Assembly (NCBI GenBank): GCA_944320385.1
Contig: CALUHH010000001.1
Coordinates: 62,001-126,000, forward strand
Direction of reading: 5' to 3'
DNA length: 64,000 nucleotides
Source of the DNA: an uncultured Atopobiaceae bacterium
Lineage (GTDB): Bacteria; Actinomycetota; Coriobacteriia; Coriobacteriales; Atopobiaceae
Positions 36,078 through 44,871 of the stretch are shown here, piece after piece. Positions within the stretch are counted from its first letter, which is position 1; each line of letters starts with the position of its first letter. The notes below the pieces were generated by a model. That model made no database searches and was not told the origin of the DNA. It worked only from the letters and a program-made list of their open reading frames with translations. The position numbers were made by a program, and so were the translations under genes.

Positions 36078-37244
36078 CTACTTGGCCTCGACGCCGCTCA
36101 CGAAGGTGGCGGCGAGGGTCATGTCGGCGTTGAAGATGGTCATGTCGGCGTCGCGGCCGGGCTTGATGAAGCCAAAGCGCTCTTCGATGTGGGCGGAGCG
36201 GGCGGCGACCTCGGAGGCCATGCGGATGGCCTTCTCGGCGGTCACGATCTGCCAGTCGACCATGTTCTTGACGCCCTGGGCAAGCGTGAGCACCGATCCC
36301 GCGATCGAGCCGGTGGTCCCGTCCTCGTTGAGGAGGTAGCACAGGCCGCCCTTCATGACCACGGGCAGGCCGCCGGACATGTACTCACCCTCGGGCATGC
36401 CGCCGCAGCCGAGGCAGTCGGTGATCAGGACCGTGTGGTCCCAGCCCTTGGCGTCGACGAGCGCCTTGACGGCACCGGGGACGACGTGGCGGCCGTCGCA
36501 GATGATCTCCGCGTAGGTGCCGTTGGTGGTCATGGCCGCGCCCACGACGCCCGGGTCGCGGTGGTGCAGGCCGCGCTGGCCGTTGTAGGTGTGCACGAAG
36601 CAGCTCGCGCCGGCGTTGACGGCAGCGAGTGCCTCGTCGTAGGTGGCGTCGGAGTGGCCGATGGAGGTCACGACGTCGCGCTCGTCGAGGGCGGCGCAGT
36701 ACGCGCACGCACCGTCCTTCTCGGCGGCGAGCGCGCTCTTCACGATGCGGCCGCCGGCCTTCTCCTGCCACATGTCAAAGGTCTCGACGCTCGGGTCGAT
36801 GAGGTAGACGGGGTTCTGGGCGCCCACGTGCTTCATCGTGAAGAAGGGGCCCTCGAGGTAGATGCCGCCGATGTGCGCGCCCACGAAGTCCTCGCCGCGG
36901 GACTCGTCGGCCTCGGCGATGGCGGCGCAGGAGTCGGCGATCTGGTCGACGGACTCGGTGAAGGTCGTGGGCAGCCAGCAGGTGGTGCCGCGACGGGCGA
37001 GCTCGACGCTCGAAGCGTTGATGCCCGCGGCCTCTCGGTCGGTGGTTGCGTGGTTGTAGAAGCCGTGGATGTGCGTGTCCACGAGGCCCGGGCCCACGAT
37101 GCAGCCCGTGAAGTCGCGGATCTCGCAGTCGGGGGCCTCGGCGGACCACATGCCGAACTTCCCGTCCGTCACGGTGAGGTAGCCGCCCTGCATCGTGGTT
37201 CCGGGAAGCACGAAGCGGTCGGCCTTGATGGCAAACGTGCTCAT
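36078..37244 (-). CDS. nagA: N-acetylhexosamine-6-phosphate deacetylase (NagA/AgaA family), second copy
   Basis: A 388-residue amidohydrolase. DTHIHGFYNHAT, IYLEGPFF, IGHSDATYDE, FVHTYNGQRG and LITDCLGCGG give the metal ligands and catalytic Asp of NagA-type deacetylases. The sequence clearly differs from the copy at 15013-16176. Placed between agaS and a SIS gene in a GH35/PTS operon, it probably acts on GalNAc-6-P as AgaA does, or on both hexosamines. ATG 37244 has AAGGAGC upstream. A 71-bp double palindrome lies just before its start. Confidence 0.9.
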   Translation of the reverse strand: MSTFAIKADRFVLPGTTMQGGYLTVTDGKFGMWSAEAPDCEIRDFTGCIVGPGLVDTHIHGFYNHATTDREAAGINASSVELARRGTTCWLPTTFTESVDQIADSCAAIAEADESRGEDFVGAHIGGIYLEGPFFTMKHVGAQNPVYLIDPSVETFDMWQEKAGGRIVKSALAAEKDGACAYCAALDERDVVTSIGHSDATYDEALAAVNAGASCFVHTYNGQRGLHHRDPGVVGAAMTTNGTYAEIICDGRHVVPGAVKALVDAKGWDHTVLITDCLGCGGMPEGEYMSGGLPVVMKGGLCYLLNEDGTTGSIAGSVLTLAQGVKNMVDWQIVTAEKAIRMASEVAARSAHIEERFGFIKPGRDADMTIFNADMTLAATFVSGVEAK

Positions 37245-37255
37245 GTCTGCTCCTT

Positions 37256-37326
37256 AGTGGGTCAATTGGGGACAGTCCCCTTTTGACAAAATGGGTCAAA
37301 AGGGGACTGTCCCCAATTGACCCACT
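37256..37326. repeat. 71-bp perfect double palindrome (two GGGGAC/GTCCCC cores)
   Basis: The 32-bp arms 37256-37287 and 37295-37326 are exact reverse complements around a 7-nt loop. Each arm holds one core flanked by two unlike ends (CAATT and TTTTGAC). It separates the agaS stop from the nagA-type start. Confidence 0.9.
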
Positions 37327-37333
37327 CTGTGAC

Positions 37334-38500
37334 TTAGGCCTCGAACTCGTGAATCGTGACGCCCTTGACGACGCGGTTGACGGTGCCGGTGGGGCTCGGC
37401 GTGTCGGGGGTGTTGCCCACGCGCACGGAGTTGAGCAGCGAGACCGTCTGCGCGACCATCACGAACGGCAGCGCGAGATAGGCCTCGGGCAGCGCGTCGT
37501 AGCCGGCGAAGGTGAAGGACTCGCCCTCGAAGGCCGGCGCCACGTCCTGCTGGACGGCGATGGTCTTCTGCGCGATCTTATCGCCGTTGATCTCGTTCAG
37601 GATGTCGAGGTCGTACTGGCGGGTGTAGGCGTCGTTGTTCATGAAGACAAAGACGAGGGTCTTGTCGTCCACGAAGGACTTGGGCCCGTGGCGGTAGCCC
37701 ATCGAGCTGTCCCAGGAGGTGGCCACGAGGCCGTGGGCGAGCTCGAGGATCTTGAGCTGGCTCTCCTGGGCGAGGCCCACGAAGGAGCCGGAGCCCAGGT
37801 AGGTCACGCGGTTGAAGTCGCCGGCGAGGAAGGCCGCGACCTCGTCCTCGCGCGCGACGACGGCCTCGCCCATCTTGGCGGCCTGCTCGACCCAGGCGCG
37901 CTTCTGCTCGAGGGAGGCGGCGTCAAAGACGAGCGTGGTGAGCAGCGTCATGCAGCTGTAGGAGCCGGTCATGGCAAAGCCCTTGTCGTTGGCGCGCGGG
38001 ATGAGCAGCGTCAGCGCGTCGGGGTCGTCTGCAGACTCGACGGCGAGCTTGCCCTCGGGGGCGCAGGTGATGTTGAGGAACTTGACGTTCTTCACGAACT
38101 TCTTGGCGACCTGCACGGCGGCGAGGGACTCGGGGCTGTTGCCGGAGCGCGCAAAGGAGACGAGCAGCGTGGGCTCGTCCGGGTTCAGGAAGTCGCGCGG
38201 CGCGGAGACGATGTCGGTCGTGGCGATGGGCTTGAAGTCGTAGAGGGAGACGTCGCCGGCGTGGCGCAGGTACGGGCCCACGGTGTCGCCCACGTAGTCG
38301 GAAGTGCCGGCGCCGGTGAAGACGACGGACAGGCGGCCCTCGCCCATCGCGCGGGCGCTTGCGAGAAACGCCTCGATGGCATCGAGGTTGTCCTCGTAGA
38401 TCTTGAGGGTGTCGACCCAGAGCTCAGGCTGCTGGGCGATCTCGGCCGTGGTGATGTCGGCGCCCAGGGCCTTGAGCTCCTCCGCGCTCTTCTCAAACAT
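37334..38500 (-). CDS. agaS: AgaS-type SIS-domain deaminase/ketose isomerase
   Basis: This 388-residue protein has two SIS domains, with TGAGTSDYVGDTV near residue 65, SFARSGNSPES near 120 and LGSGSFVGLAQESQLKILEL near 235. AgaS converts galactosamine-6-P to tagatose-6-P plus ammonia in the GalNAc/galactosamine pathway. The later HGPKSFVDD segment matches AgaS/GlmS-like isomerase parts. ATG 38500 follows AGAAAGGAG. It lies between the GntR gene and the nagA-type gene; the tagatose-6-P made would feed the kinase at 45084 and a class II aldolase. Confidence 0.9.
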   Translation of the reverse strand: MFEKSAEELKALGADITTAEIAQQPELWVDTLKIYEDNLDAIEAFLASARAMGEGRLSVVFTGAGTSDYVGDTVGPYLRHAGDVSLYDFKPIATTDIVSAPRDFLNPDEPTLLVSFARSGNSPESLAAVQVAKKFVKNVKFLNITCAPEGKLAVESADDPDALTLLIPRANDKGFAMTGSYSCMTLLTTLVFDAASLEQKRAWVEQAAKMGEAVVAREDEVAAFLAGDFNRVTYLGSGSFVGLAQESQLKILELAHGLVATSWDSSMGYRHGPKSFVDDKTLVFVFMNNDAYTRQYDLDILNEINGDKIAQKTIAVQQDVAPAFEGESFTFAGYDALPEAYLALPFVMVAQTVSLLNSVRVGNTPDTPSPTGTVNRVVKGVTIHEFEA

Positions 38501-38518
38501 TGGCGGCTCCTTTCTGTT

Positions 38519-38563
38519 GATGATACGAAGGGATGATACGAAGGGACTGTCCCTTCGTATCAT
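38519..38563. repeat. Palindrome with a duplicated left arm, after the GntR stop
   Basis: ATGATACGAAGGGAC (38533-38547) and GTCCCTTCGTATCAT (38549-38563) are perfect arms. An extra partial left arm precedes them at 38519-38532. The right end touches the GntR TAA. Confidence 0.9.
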
Positions 38564-39288
38564 TACATGCGCTGGTGCAGGACCTTGTACTTGAACTGGT
38601 CCGCGCGCGCAACGGACAACGTGTACTCGATGATCTCGTTGGCGATGTTGTAGGTGGTGCGGGCGAGCTCGAGCACGGGGGCGTTCTCGGGGATGTCGAG
38701 CAGGTGCGCCTCGGCGGGACGCGCCACGCTCGCAAAGAACTCCTCCTCGGCCACGCGGATCTTCTCGTGATAGACGTTCTCGATGATCTCGTAGAGCGGC
38801 ATGGAGTCGAGCAGCGGCCGCTTGAGGGTCAGGAACCTGCGCACGGGCAGGAAGCTGCGCTCCACCATCATGGGGATGCCGTCCGCCGAGCGCAGCCTCT
38901 TGAGCTTGAAGAGGCGGTCGCCCAGGCGCACGCCCATGTGCTGCGCGAGGTTCTTGTCGGCGTCGATCTCGGAGAACTCCAGGATCGTGGTATGGGGCTC
39001 GCGCCCCATCGCGCGCATCTGGTCGGTGAAGCTGTAGGACTGCATGAGGTTGGTGACCTGCGCGGACTGGTCCGCGACGAAGGTCCCGCGCCCGTGCTTG
39101 CGCACGACCATGCCCAGGCGCTCGAGCTCCTGCAGGGCCAGGCGGACCGTGGTGCGCGAGAGACCGTAGCGCTCGGAGAGCTCCCGCTCGGAGGGCATGA
39201 GGTCCCCCGGCCGGTACTCCTGCTCGATCTTCTCGGTGAGGATATCAACCAGCTGGTCATACAGCGGCTGCTTGCTCGCGCGCGCCAC
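38563..39288 (-). CDS. GntR-family (HutC/UTRA) transcriptional regulator
   Basis: A 241-residue regulator with an N-terminal winged helix (LYDQLVDILTEKIEQEYRPG, then SERELSERYGLSRTTVRLAL, residues 9-52) and a UTRA effector domain (about 85-230). GntR/UTRA proteins of this class sense amino-sugar phosphates (NagR, AgaR2, BgaR). Its place within the GH35-PTS-AgaS gene group argues that it controls that locus, plausibly through the ACTGGTA sites at 44872-44956. ATG 39288 follows GGAAGGGAGG. The palindrome after its stop may separate it from agaS. Confidence 0.92.
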   Translation of the reverse strand: MARASKQPLYDQLVDILTEKIEQEYRPGDLMPSERELSERYGLSRTTVRLALQELERLGMVVRKHGRGTFVADQSAQVTNLMQSYSFTDQMRAMGREPHTTILEFSEIDADKNLAQHMGVRLGDRLFKLKRLRSADGIPMMVERSFLPVRRFLTLKRPLLDSMPLYEIIENVYHEKIRVAEEEFFASVARPAEAHLLDIPENAPVLELARTTYNIANEIIEYTLSVARADQFKYKVLHQRM

Positions 39289-39343
39289 AGCGCCTCCCTT
39301 CCGCGTCCCGTTCCGCCGGCACCTGCCGCGGGGCCGCCGCTAC

Positions 39344-39769
39344 CTACTCGTCCTCGTCGTCATCGTCCGCGCCGGCGGAGAGCTCCATGTGGCAGACGCC
39401 CTCCTTGCCGACCTCCACGGCCTCGGACACGAGGTCCGCGATCGCGGAGTCCGGGGTGCGCGCCATCACGATGTCGATCAGCATGGGGAGGTTGGTGCCG
39501 GCGACCACCTGGATGTTGTCCTGCTCGGCGGTGATCATCATGGACTGGTTGAACGGGGTGCCGCCCATGAGGTCGCAGAAGATGAGGACGCCGTCGGTCT
39601 TCTCGCGCAGGTCCTTGACCGCAGCACGGAGGGTGTCGCCGTAGGTGCCGGCCTCCTCCTCGACAAACGGGACGATCTCAAAGGCCTCCTGCGGGCCCGC
39701 GATCATGTCGAGCGCGCTCTTGAGGCCGGTCGAGAAGTGCCCGTGCCCGGTAAGGATGAATCCGATCAT
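39344..39769 (-). CDS. PTS EIIA component, mannose/fructose/sorbose family
   Basis: This 141-residue cytoplasmic phosphocarrier takes phosphate from HPr onto His9 (TGHGHFS) and passes it to EIIB. The FCDLMGGTPFN strand and TNLPMLIDI helix are the EIIA-Man signatures. A poly-Asp/Glu tail closes the protein. ATG 39769 has AAGGAGG upstream. It is separated from EIIB-EIIC-EIID by a gene for a small membrane protein, an uncommon insertion. Confidence 0.94.
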   Translation of the reverse strand: MIGFILTGHGHFSTGLKSALDMIAGPQEAFEIVPFVEEEAGTYGDTLRAAVKDLREKTDGVLIFCDLMGGTPFNQSMMITAEQDNIQVVAGTNLPMLIDIVMARTPDSAIADLVSEAVEVGKEGVCHMELSAGADDDDEDE

Positions 39770-39832
39770 TGTGTCCTCCTTCGTGTCGAGGGCGGGGTGC
39801 CCTTGAACTCCTTATACGTACGGCAACGCGGC

Positions 39833-40456
39833 CTATGCGACCGCCTGCTGGTTCGTGTTCGTCTTGGTGAGCTCCTCGAAGCGGCGCTTGTACTGCTTCG
39901 CGTGCGTCTTGTCGCCCTTGTTGGCGTACTGCTTCCACAGCAGGAAGCAGAGCTTGCCCTGGAGGGCCGGGTTCTTCTCCTTCTTGAGCATCTGCTCCAT
40001 CTGGTCGATGTAGCCGAACTTCTTTGAGAAGACGATGTCGTAGGTGAGCTGGCAGTCGGCAACGACGGCCTGGTCGGCCGCCTTGCTTGCCCTGAGCTGG
40101 ACGAGAAGCTCCTTGCAGCGGTCCTTGTTGCCCAGCTGGGTGAAGTAGTTGAACGCGACGGCGAGGGTCTGGGCCTGGCGCTTGGCCGAGTTTCTCATGC
40201 GGACGAGAAGCTCGATCATGCGGGTGGCCATCTCCTCGTCGTCCATGGCCTGATAGCACAGGAAGCGCAGGTAGTACTGGCGGTAGGTGGTCAGCGTCAC
40301 GCGCGCGGGGGTGCTGTCGAGCGACTCGATGGCCTCCTTGTAGTGTCCCGTCTCGAAGAAGCCCTCGTACTTGGCCTCGTAGTAGCGACGGAAGCCCTCC
40401 TTGAACAGGAAGTAGGCGACGACGAGGACGATGAATGCGATGACGCCAGGATGCAC
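39833..40456 (-). CDS. Small membrane-anchored alpha-helical protein inside the PTS operon
   Basis: A 207-residue protein of unknown function. Residues 4-18 form one membrane anchor (GVIAFIVLVVAYFLF), then FRRYYEAKYEGFFETGHYKEA and TPR-like helical pairs to the end, rich in Lys, Arg and Tyr. It lies between EIID and EIIA, so it may associate with this transporter. A protein of the same plan is encoded at 34584-35216. Two strong hairpins precede it, so its expression may differ from that of the EII genes. No known PTS subunit has this form, and I do not assign a reaction. Confidence 0.7.
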   Translation of the reverse strand: MHPGVIAFIVLVVAYFLFKEGFRRYYEAKYEGFFETGHYKEAIESLDSTPARVTLTTYRQYYLRFLCYQAMDDEEMATRMIELLVRMRNSAKRQAQTLAVAFNYFTQLGNKDRCKELLVQLRASKAADQAVVADCQLTYDIVFSKKFGYIDQMEQMLKKEKNPALQGKLCFLLWKQYANKGDKTHAKQYKRRFEELTKTNTNQQAVA

Positions 40457-40483
40457 GAAATTGCCTTTCTAGAGAGAACGGAC

Positions 40484-40597
40484 GCGCATCTCGGGAGATA
40501 GGGCGGGAACCCAGAGGTCCCGAGCCGTGAGATGCGCGCCCGCTCGGATCGAGCAGTCGAGGCCCGCGGCGCCCGGAGGTCCGGGCACCGCGGGGCC
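40484..40597 (-). other. Two stable hairpins after the EIID gene
   Basis: GGCCCGCGGCGCCCGGA (40561-40577) pairs with TCCGGGCACCGCGGGGCC (40580-40597) with one mismatch and one bulge. GCGCATCTC (40484-40492) pairs with GAGATGCGC (40529-40537), enclosing TCGGGA/TCCCGA. They likely stabilise the upstream EII message or attenuate the genes that follow. Confidence 0.7.
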
Positions 40598-40607
40598 AGG
40601 AGAAGCC

Positions 40608-41438
40608 TTAGCCCTTCGCGACGAGGTTGAGGGCGCCAAAGACGATGCCGATGACCAGGACGATGAAGATCGCCTTGGTGGAGGTCATGCCCTTGCGGCC
40701 GAGCAGCCAGTACACGAAGCCGACGAGCGCGGCGGGAACGAGCTTGGGGCAGATGTTGTTCAGGATGTCCTGAACGTTCAGCGGGACGCCACCGATGTTC
40801 GGGTTGATCGTGAGGACGATGCCGACGTTGGTGGAGACCAGCGCGCCGACCATGAAGACGCCCATGACCGTAGCCGCGTCCGTGATGGCGTTGAGCTTGT
40901 CGGACATGGTGGTAACGAGCTTCATGCCCTGATCGTAGGCGATGTAGGTCTGCTTGCAGCGGAACCAGTCGACAACCACGCAGGAGGCAATCCAGATGAA
41001 GATGCCGAGCGGGTTGCCCTCCATGGCCATGTTGGCGGCCAGGGCGCCGAAGATCGTCGGGAGCAGCGAGCCAAAGATGGAGTCGCCGATGGAGGCGAGC
41101 GGGCCCATCAGGCCGGTCTTGAGGGAGGCGACGGTCTCGAGACCCTCGGTGCCCTCGGTCTCCTCGATGGCGAGGTCGATGCCCGTGATGATCGTGTTGA
41201 GGAAGTTGGAGGTGTTGAAGAACGGCGAGCACTGGGTGCGGCACGCGGTCTTCAGGGCCTCGGTGTTGTCCCCATAGATCTTGCGGAGCTGCGGAAGGAT
41301 GATCCACAGGTATCCGGAGTGCTGCATACGCTCGTAGTTCCAGCCAGCCTGGAAGCCAACGAGGTTGCGAATGTTTATCTGGCGAAGGTCAGCCTTAGTG
41401 AGCTTGTAGCCAGTGGTCTGTCCGACATTAGAGCTCAT
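40608..41438 (-). CDS. PTS EIID component, mannose family
   Basis: This 276-residue membrane subunit forms the sugar channel with EIIC. The EIID signatures NYERMQHSGY, FFNTSNFLNT and LMGPLASIGDSIF are present, and the hydrophobic C-terminal third matches the family. ATG 41438 is chosen because GGAGGG stands 10 nt upstream; ATG 41447 would leave only 2 nt. It overlaps the EIIC 3' end by 11 bp. Substrate is inferred from neighbours as a hexosamine or a Gal-HexNAc disaccharide. Confidence 0.93.
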   Translation of the reverse strand: MSSNVGQTTGYKLTKADLRQINIRNLVGFQAGWNYERMQHSGYLWIILPQLRKIYGDNTEALKTACRTQCSPFFNTSNFLNTIITGIDLAIEETEGTEGLETVASLKTGLMGPLASIGDSIFGSLLPTIFGALAANMAMEGNPLGIFIWIASCVVVDWFRCKQTYIAYDQGMKLVTTMSDKLNAITDAATVMGVFMVGALVSTNVGIVLTINPNIGGVPLNVQDILNNICPKLVPAALVGFVYWLLGRKGMTSTKAIFIVLVIGIVFGALNLVAKG

Positions 41439-42315
41439 CGTCGTCATCTCCCTCCGCACCAGCAGAGACAGCCGCGACGGCGCCGGTCTGGTGCTGCTGG
41501 TAGTAGATGTAGGCAAGAGCGAAGCCGATGAGAGCGACGGTCAGCATCGACAGACCCTTGAAGCTGCCACCGTTGATGGCGGTCTCGGTAGCACCAGCGA
41601 CCGTGGCGACGTCGCCGCCGATGGTCTGGATGCTCGAGAAGGCGGTGCCGAGGAGGGCAGCGATCACGAAGCCAAGGATGAGGTAGGCAACGTGCTTCTT
41701 GACGGGCAGGTAGCGAAGCAGGATGGCGAAGCCGACGGCCGGCAGCATGCCACCAGCGACGGTGAGGCCGGTGCCGAGCCAGGCGAGGTCGCCGTTGAGG
41801 GCGCCGGTGATGGCGTCAACCAGACCCTGGCCGAAGGCGAGGGCGAGGAAGACCGGGATCATACGGGAGAGGCACCAAGAGACAGCACCCATCCAGTAGT
41901 GAACGTTGTAGGCGCCCCAGTTCATCTTCTCGACGTCAGCGTCGCAGGCGTGACCCCAGAAGGTGTTGGCCATACGACCGAGGATGTCGGTGTAGACGAG
42001 GATCGCGGCCACGGGCACGCCGAGGGCGGCGAGGGCCTGCTCCGGGTCCATGCCGGAGCTCACGGCGAAGGCCGTGGCGATCAGGGTGCCGGAGTTGGCG
42101 TCGATGCGGGAAGCGCCGCCGAAGGTGCCAACGCCGAGGATGGTGAGCTGCATGCTACCACCGATGAAAAGACCAGTTGCCATGTCGCCCATGACGAGGC
42201 CCGTGAAGAAGCCAGAGAACACGGCGGAGCCGGCGCTGGAGTACCAGTGCAGCTCGTCCATGATCTGGAAGCCCGCGTAGAGCGTGAGCAGAAGAATCTG
42301 CCACCACTGAATCAT
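41428..42315 (-). CDS. PTS EIIC component, mannose/sorbose family
   Basis: A 295-residue polytopic permease. The start MIQWWQILLLTLYAGFQIMD, of which only the first residues are unusual, leads into the EIIC-Man core GLVMGDMATGLFIGGSMQL and the DPEQALA loop. An acidic tail (EGDDDDEL) overlaps the start of EIID. ATG 42315 is behind AAGGAGG. It lies 102 bp after EIIB. The phrase order and the partner genes match the GH35-linked PTS of streptococci. Confidence 0.94.
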   Translation of the reverse strand: MIQWWQILLLTLYAGFQIMDELHWYSSAGSAVFSGFFTGLVMGDMATGLFIGGSMQLTILGVGTFGGASRIDANSGTLIATAFAVSSGMDPEQALAALGVPVAAILVYTDILGRMANTFWGHACDADVEKMNWGAYNVHYWMGAVSWCLSRMIPVFLALAFGQGLVDAITGALNGDLAWLGTGLTVAGGMLPAVGFAILLRYLPVKKHVAYLILGFVIAALLGTAFSSIQTIGGDVATVAGATETAINGGSFKGLSMLTVALIGFALAYIYYQQHQTGAVAAVSAGAEGDDDDEL

Positions 42316-42417
42316 GGTTCTTTTCCTCCTTCTAACAACTCGAACGTAACATACGAATCACGCTATATGGTTGCGGTGCATCTCCCCTCACCGCGTAGCG
42401 CCTTGCTGGGCCGGAGC

Positions 42418-42882
42418 CTAGGGCTTGAAGGTCTCCGGGCTGTTCTGCGGGGTGAGCTGGATGACCATGGGAACGCCCATGGAGGCGAGCTCGTTCAGGG
42501 CGTCGACGTCGTCCTGGCCGCAGTTGATGTTGCGGTTGTAGGTCTTGACGATGTTCATCGAGGTGATGTTGCCAAGGATGATCTCGTCGAACTTCACGCC
42601 GGCCTTGGCGAGCTTGACGTAGACCTCGGGCTTCTTGACGACGATGAACAGACGCTGGGCGTCATACTTGCCGGCGAGGATGTTGGCCGCGGCCTTCTCG
42701 ACGGGCAGGACGGAGAGCTTGCAGGTGGCGGGGGTGGCCATGCGCAGGACCTGCTTCTGCGTGGCGTCCTCGGCGACCTGGTCATCGACGACCATAAAGC
42801 GGCTGACCTGGCGGGCGTTGGCCCAGAGGTTGCCGACCTGGCCGTGGATGAGGCGGAAGTCAACACGTGCTCCAACGATCAT
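42418..42882 (-). CDS. PTS EIIB component, mannose family
   Basis: This 154-residue protein transfers phosphate to the incoming sugar from His13 in the motif DFRLIHGQV. The ATG at 42882 gives the family-typical opening MIVGARVD and has AAGGAG 9 nt upstream; the in-frame ATG at 42891 overlaps the GH35 gene and lacks a good site. One base separates it from the GH35 stop, so the glycosidase and transporter are translated from one message. It ends 102 bp before the EIIC start. Confidence 0.94.
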   Translation of the reverse strand: MIVGARVDFRLIHGQVGNLWANARQVSRFMVVDDQVAEDATQKQVLRMATPATCKLSVLPVEKAAANILAGKYDAQRLFIVVKKPEVYVKLAKAGVKFDEIILGNITSMNIVKTYNRNINCGQDDVDALNELASMGVPMVIQLTPQNSPETFKP

Positions 42883-42883
42883 G

Positions 42884-44689
42884 CTACTCAACTCCTTCTT
42901 TCTCGAGGTGGTTGATGAGGGGCGTCGAACGTAGGGAGATGGCGTCGCTCACGTGACCCTCTGTCTCAAACAGCACGAGCTCGTTGACGCCGGCGCGCGT
43001 GATGCCGTGGGGGACGTAGAGGGTGGCGATGGGACCGATCTCCCAGTACCTGCCCACGTTGACCCCGTTGACAAACGCGACGCCCTTGCCAAAGCCCGTA
43101 GTGTCTATATAGGTGTCTGCCGGCTCGTCGAGCGAGAACTCGAAGCGCGAGAAGGACGGCGTCCCCTCGACCCAGCCGGCGGTGTAGTCGATTTCGGAGA
43201 CGTCCTCGAGCGGCAGGCGATAGGCCTCCCAGCCGAGGATGAAGTGCAGGTCGGCGCAGACGCCCGTGCGGATGCCCTTGCGCTGGGTGTCCGCCAGGAA
43301 CTTGTGGCCGTAGTTCACGCGGCCCATGTTCTCCACGAGGACGTCGAGCTGGTTCTTCTCGGCAGGAAGGGCGTAGCGGATGTCCTCGCCGATGTGCTCC
43401 TGGTACTGGGTGGCCACGAGCTCGCCGTTGACGTAGACCTGCGCGCGGTCGCGGCCGTCCACCACGCGGATGCGCTCGGGCTCGGTCGTGTCGCGCTCGA
43501 TCTGCGTGCGGTAGAGGACGTAGCCGTAGGACTGGCCCATGTCCTCCATCGTCTGCGGGTAGAGCGAGCGGACGGGCTCGGGATCGAGGCGGCCGAGGTT
43601 CTCGAAGAGGCCGGCGCGCCCGGAAAGCTCGATCTTCTCGGCCGGGACGTTTACCGCGGACTTGATCAGCGGGTCGGCGGTCCAGTTGTCCGGGAAGAGG
43701 TCGCGCACGACGTCGCGCAGCTTGTACCACTTCTCGGTGGGGTTGCCCTCCTCGTTGAGGGGGGCGTCATAGTCGTAGGAGGTGACCTGGTGCAGGTCGT
43801 GGGTGTGGCGGGCGGAGCAGCCGTTCATGAAGCCAAAGTTGGTGCCGCCGTGGAACATGTACAGGTTGATGGACCCGCCGAGCTCCAGAAGCTCGCGCAC
43901 GGAGTCCGCCAGGTCCTGCGCGTCGCGCGTGATGACGTTCTCGCCCCAGCGGTTGAACCAGCCGTCCCAGAACTCCATGCACATGAGCGGCCAGTCCTTG
44001 CCGTGCTCCTCGTGGAAGGCCTTGAGGTTGGCGAAGTTCTCGCCCGCGCGGGAGCCAAAGTTGCCGGTGACGAAGACGTCGTCGTCGATGAGCGTACCTG
44101 CGCGCAGGCATCCGCGCCACGGACCGTCGGAGGTGCACAGGGGGACGTCCACCCCGCGGTCGAGCATGAGGTCGCGGATGCTGCGCAGGTACCCCTTGTC
44201 CTCGCAGTAGGAGCCGTACTCGTTCTCCACCTGCATCATGAGGACGTTTCCGCCGCGTGTGACCTGGCGCTCGACCAAGATGGGCATGAGCGCGTCATAG
44301 TAGGCAGCGACGCGGGCAAGGAACTTGGGGTCGCGCGAGCGCGGGCGCAGGGAGCGGTCGGCGAGCAGCCAGGCGGGCAGGCCGCCCCACTCCCACTCCG
44401 CGCAGATGAACGGCGACGGGCGGACGATGATCCACAGGCCGAGCTCTGCCGCCTCGTCGAGGAAGCGGGCGAGGTCGCAGATGCCCTCGAAGTCGAACTC
44501 GCCGGGACGCGGCTCGTGGAGGTTCCACGGCACGTAGGTCTCGACGGTGTTGAAGCCCATCGCCTTGAGGTTGTAGAGGGAGTGATGCCAGTCCGACGGG
44601 TGGACGCGGAAGTAGTGGATCGAGCCAGAGAGAATCGTGAAGGGCTTGCCGTCGAGCAGGAACTGGTCCTTGATCTCGAAAGTATGCAT
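42884..44689 (-). CDS. GH35 beta-galactosidase
   Basis: A 601-residue enzyme without a signal peptide, so cytoplasmic or released. The TIM-barrel opening SGSIHYFRVHPSDW, acid/base Glu157 (ENEYGSY) and nucleophile Glu239 (CMEFWDGWF) are the GH35 residues; beta-sandwich domains follow. Streptococcal BgaC, a beta-1,3-galactosidase cutting Gal-beta-1,3-HexNAc, is encoded ahead of the same PTS-AgaS set, which supports a role on mucin core-1 or milk-glycan units. ATG 44689 has GAGGAG upstream; the GTG at 44701 is less likely. Confidence 0.93.
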   Translation of the reverse strand: MHTFEIKDQFLLDGKPFTILSGSIHYFRVHPSDWHHSLYNLKAMGFNTVETYVPWNLHEPRPGEFDFEGICDLARFLDEAAELGLWIIVRPSPFICAEWEWGGLPAWLLADRSLRPRSRDPKFLARVAAYYDALMPILVERQVTRGGNVLMMQVENEYGSYCEDKGYLRSIRDLMLDRGVDVPLCTSDGPWRGCLRAGTLIDDDVFVTGNFGSRAGENFANLKAFHEEHGKDWPLMCMEFWDGWFNRWGENVITRDAQDLADSVRELLELGGSINLYMFHGGTNFGFMNGCSARHTHDLHQVTSYDYDAPLNEEGNPTEKWYKLRDVVRDLFPDNWTADPLIKSAVNVPAEKIELSGRAGLFENLGRLDPEPVRSLYPQTMEDMGQSYGYVLYRTQIERDTTEPERIRVVDGRDRAQVYVNGELVATQYQEHIGEDIRYALPAEKNQLDVLVENMGRVNYGHKFLADTQRKGIRTGVCADLHFILGWEAYRLPLEDVSEIDYTAGWVEGTPSFSRFEFSLDEPADTYIDTTGFGKGVAFVNGVNVGRYWEIGPIATLYVPHGITRAGVNELVLFETEGHVSDAISLRSTPLINHLEKEGVE

Positions 44690-44771
44690 CTCACTCCTCA
44701 CGTCCGGACCGCTGTTTAATCGTTAAAGTTTCGTTCCGCGCGTCATCGGTCGCTAGTCGCGCATGGTAGCC

Positions 44772-44800
44772 ACTATACACGTTCTCGACATGTTTGTCGT
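44772..44800 (-). promoter_or_regulatory. Candidate promoter of the GH35-PTS operon
   Basis: On the minus strand, TATAGT (44772-44777) stands 17 nt after ACGACA (44795-44800), about 80 nt ahead of the GH35 start. The -10 is good and the -35 matches four of six. Confidence 0.5.
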
Positions 44801-44871
44801 GAAATTATGAAGAGACGCGTGAACGGTCGATTTTGCCCCGCGAGCGGACTTTTGCATTTTCGCAGGTCAGA

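Noticed and set aside
38501-38563. N-terminal extension of AgaS starting MIRRDSPFVS
   Set aside because: It is the palindromic repeat read as protein; a ribosome site and the family start are at 38500.
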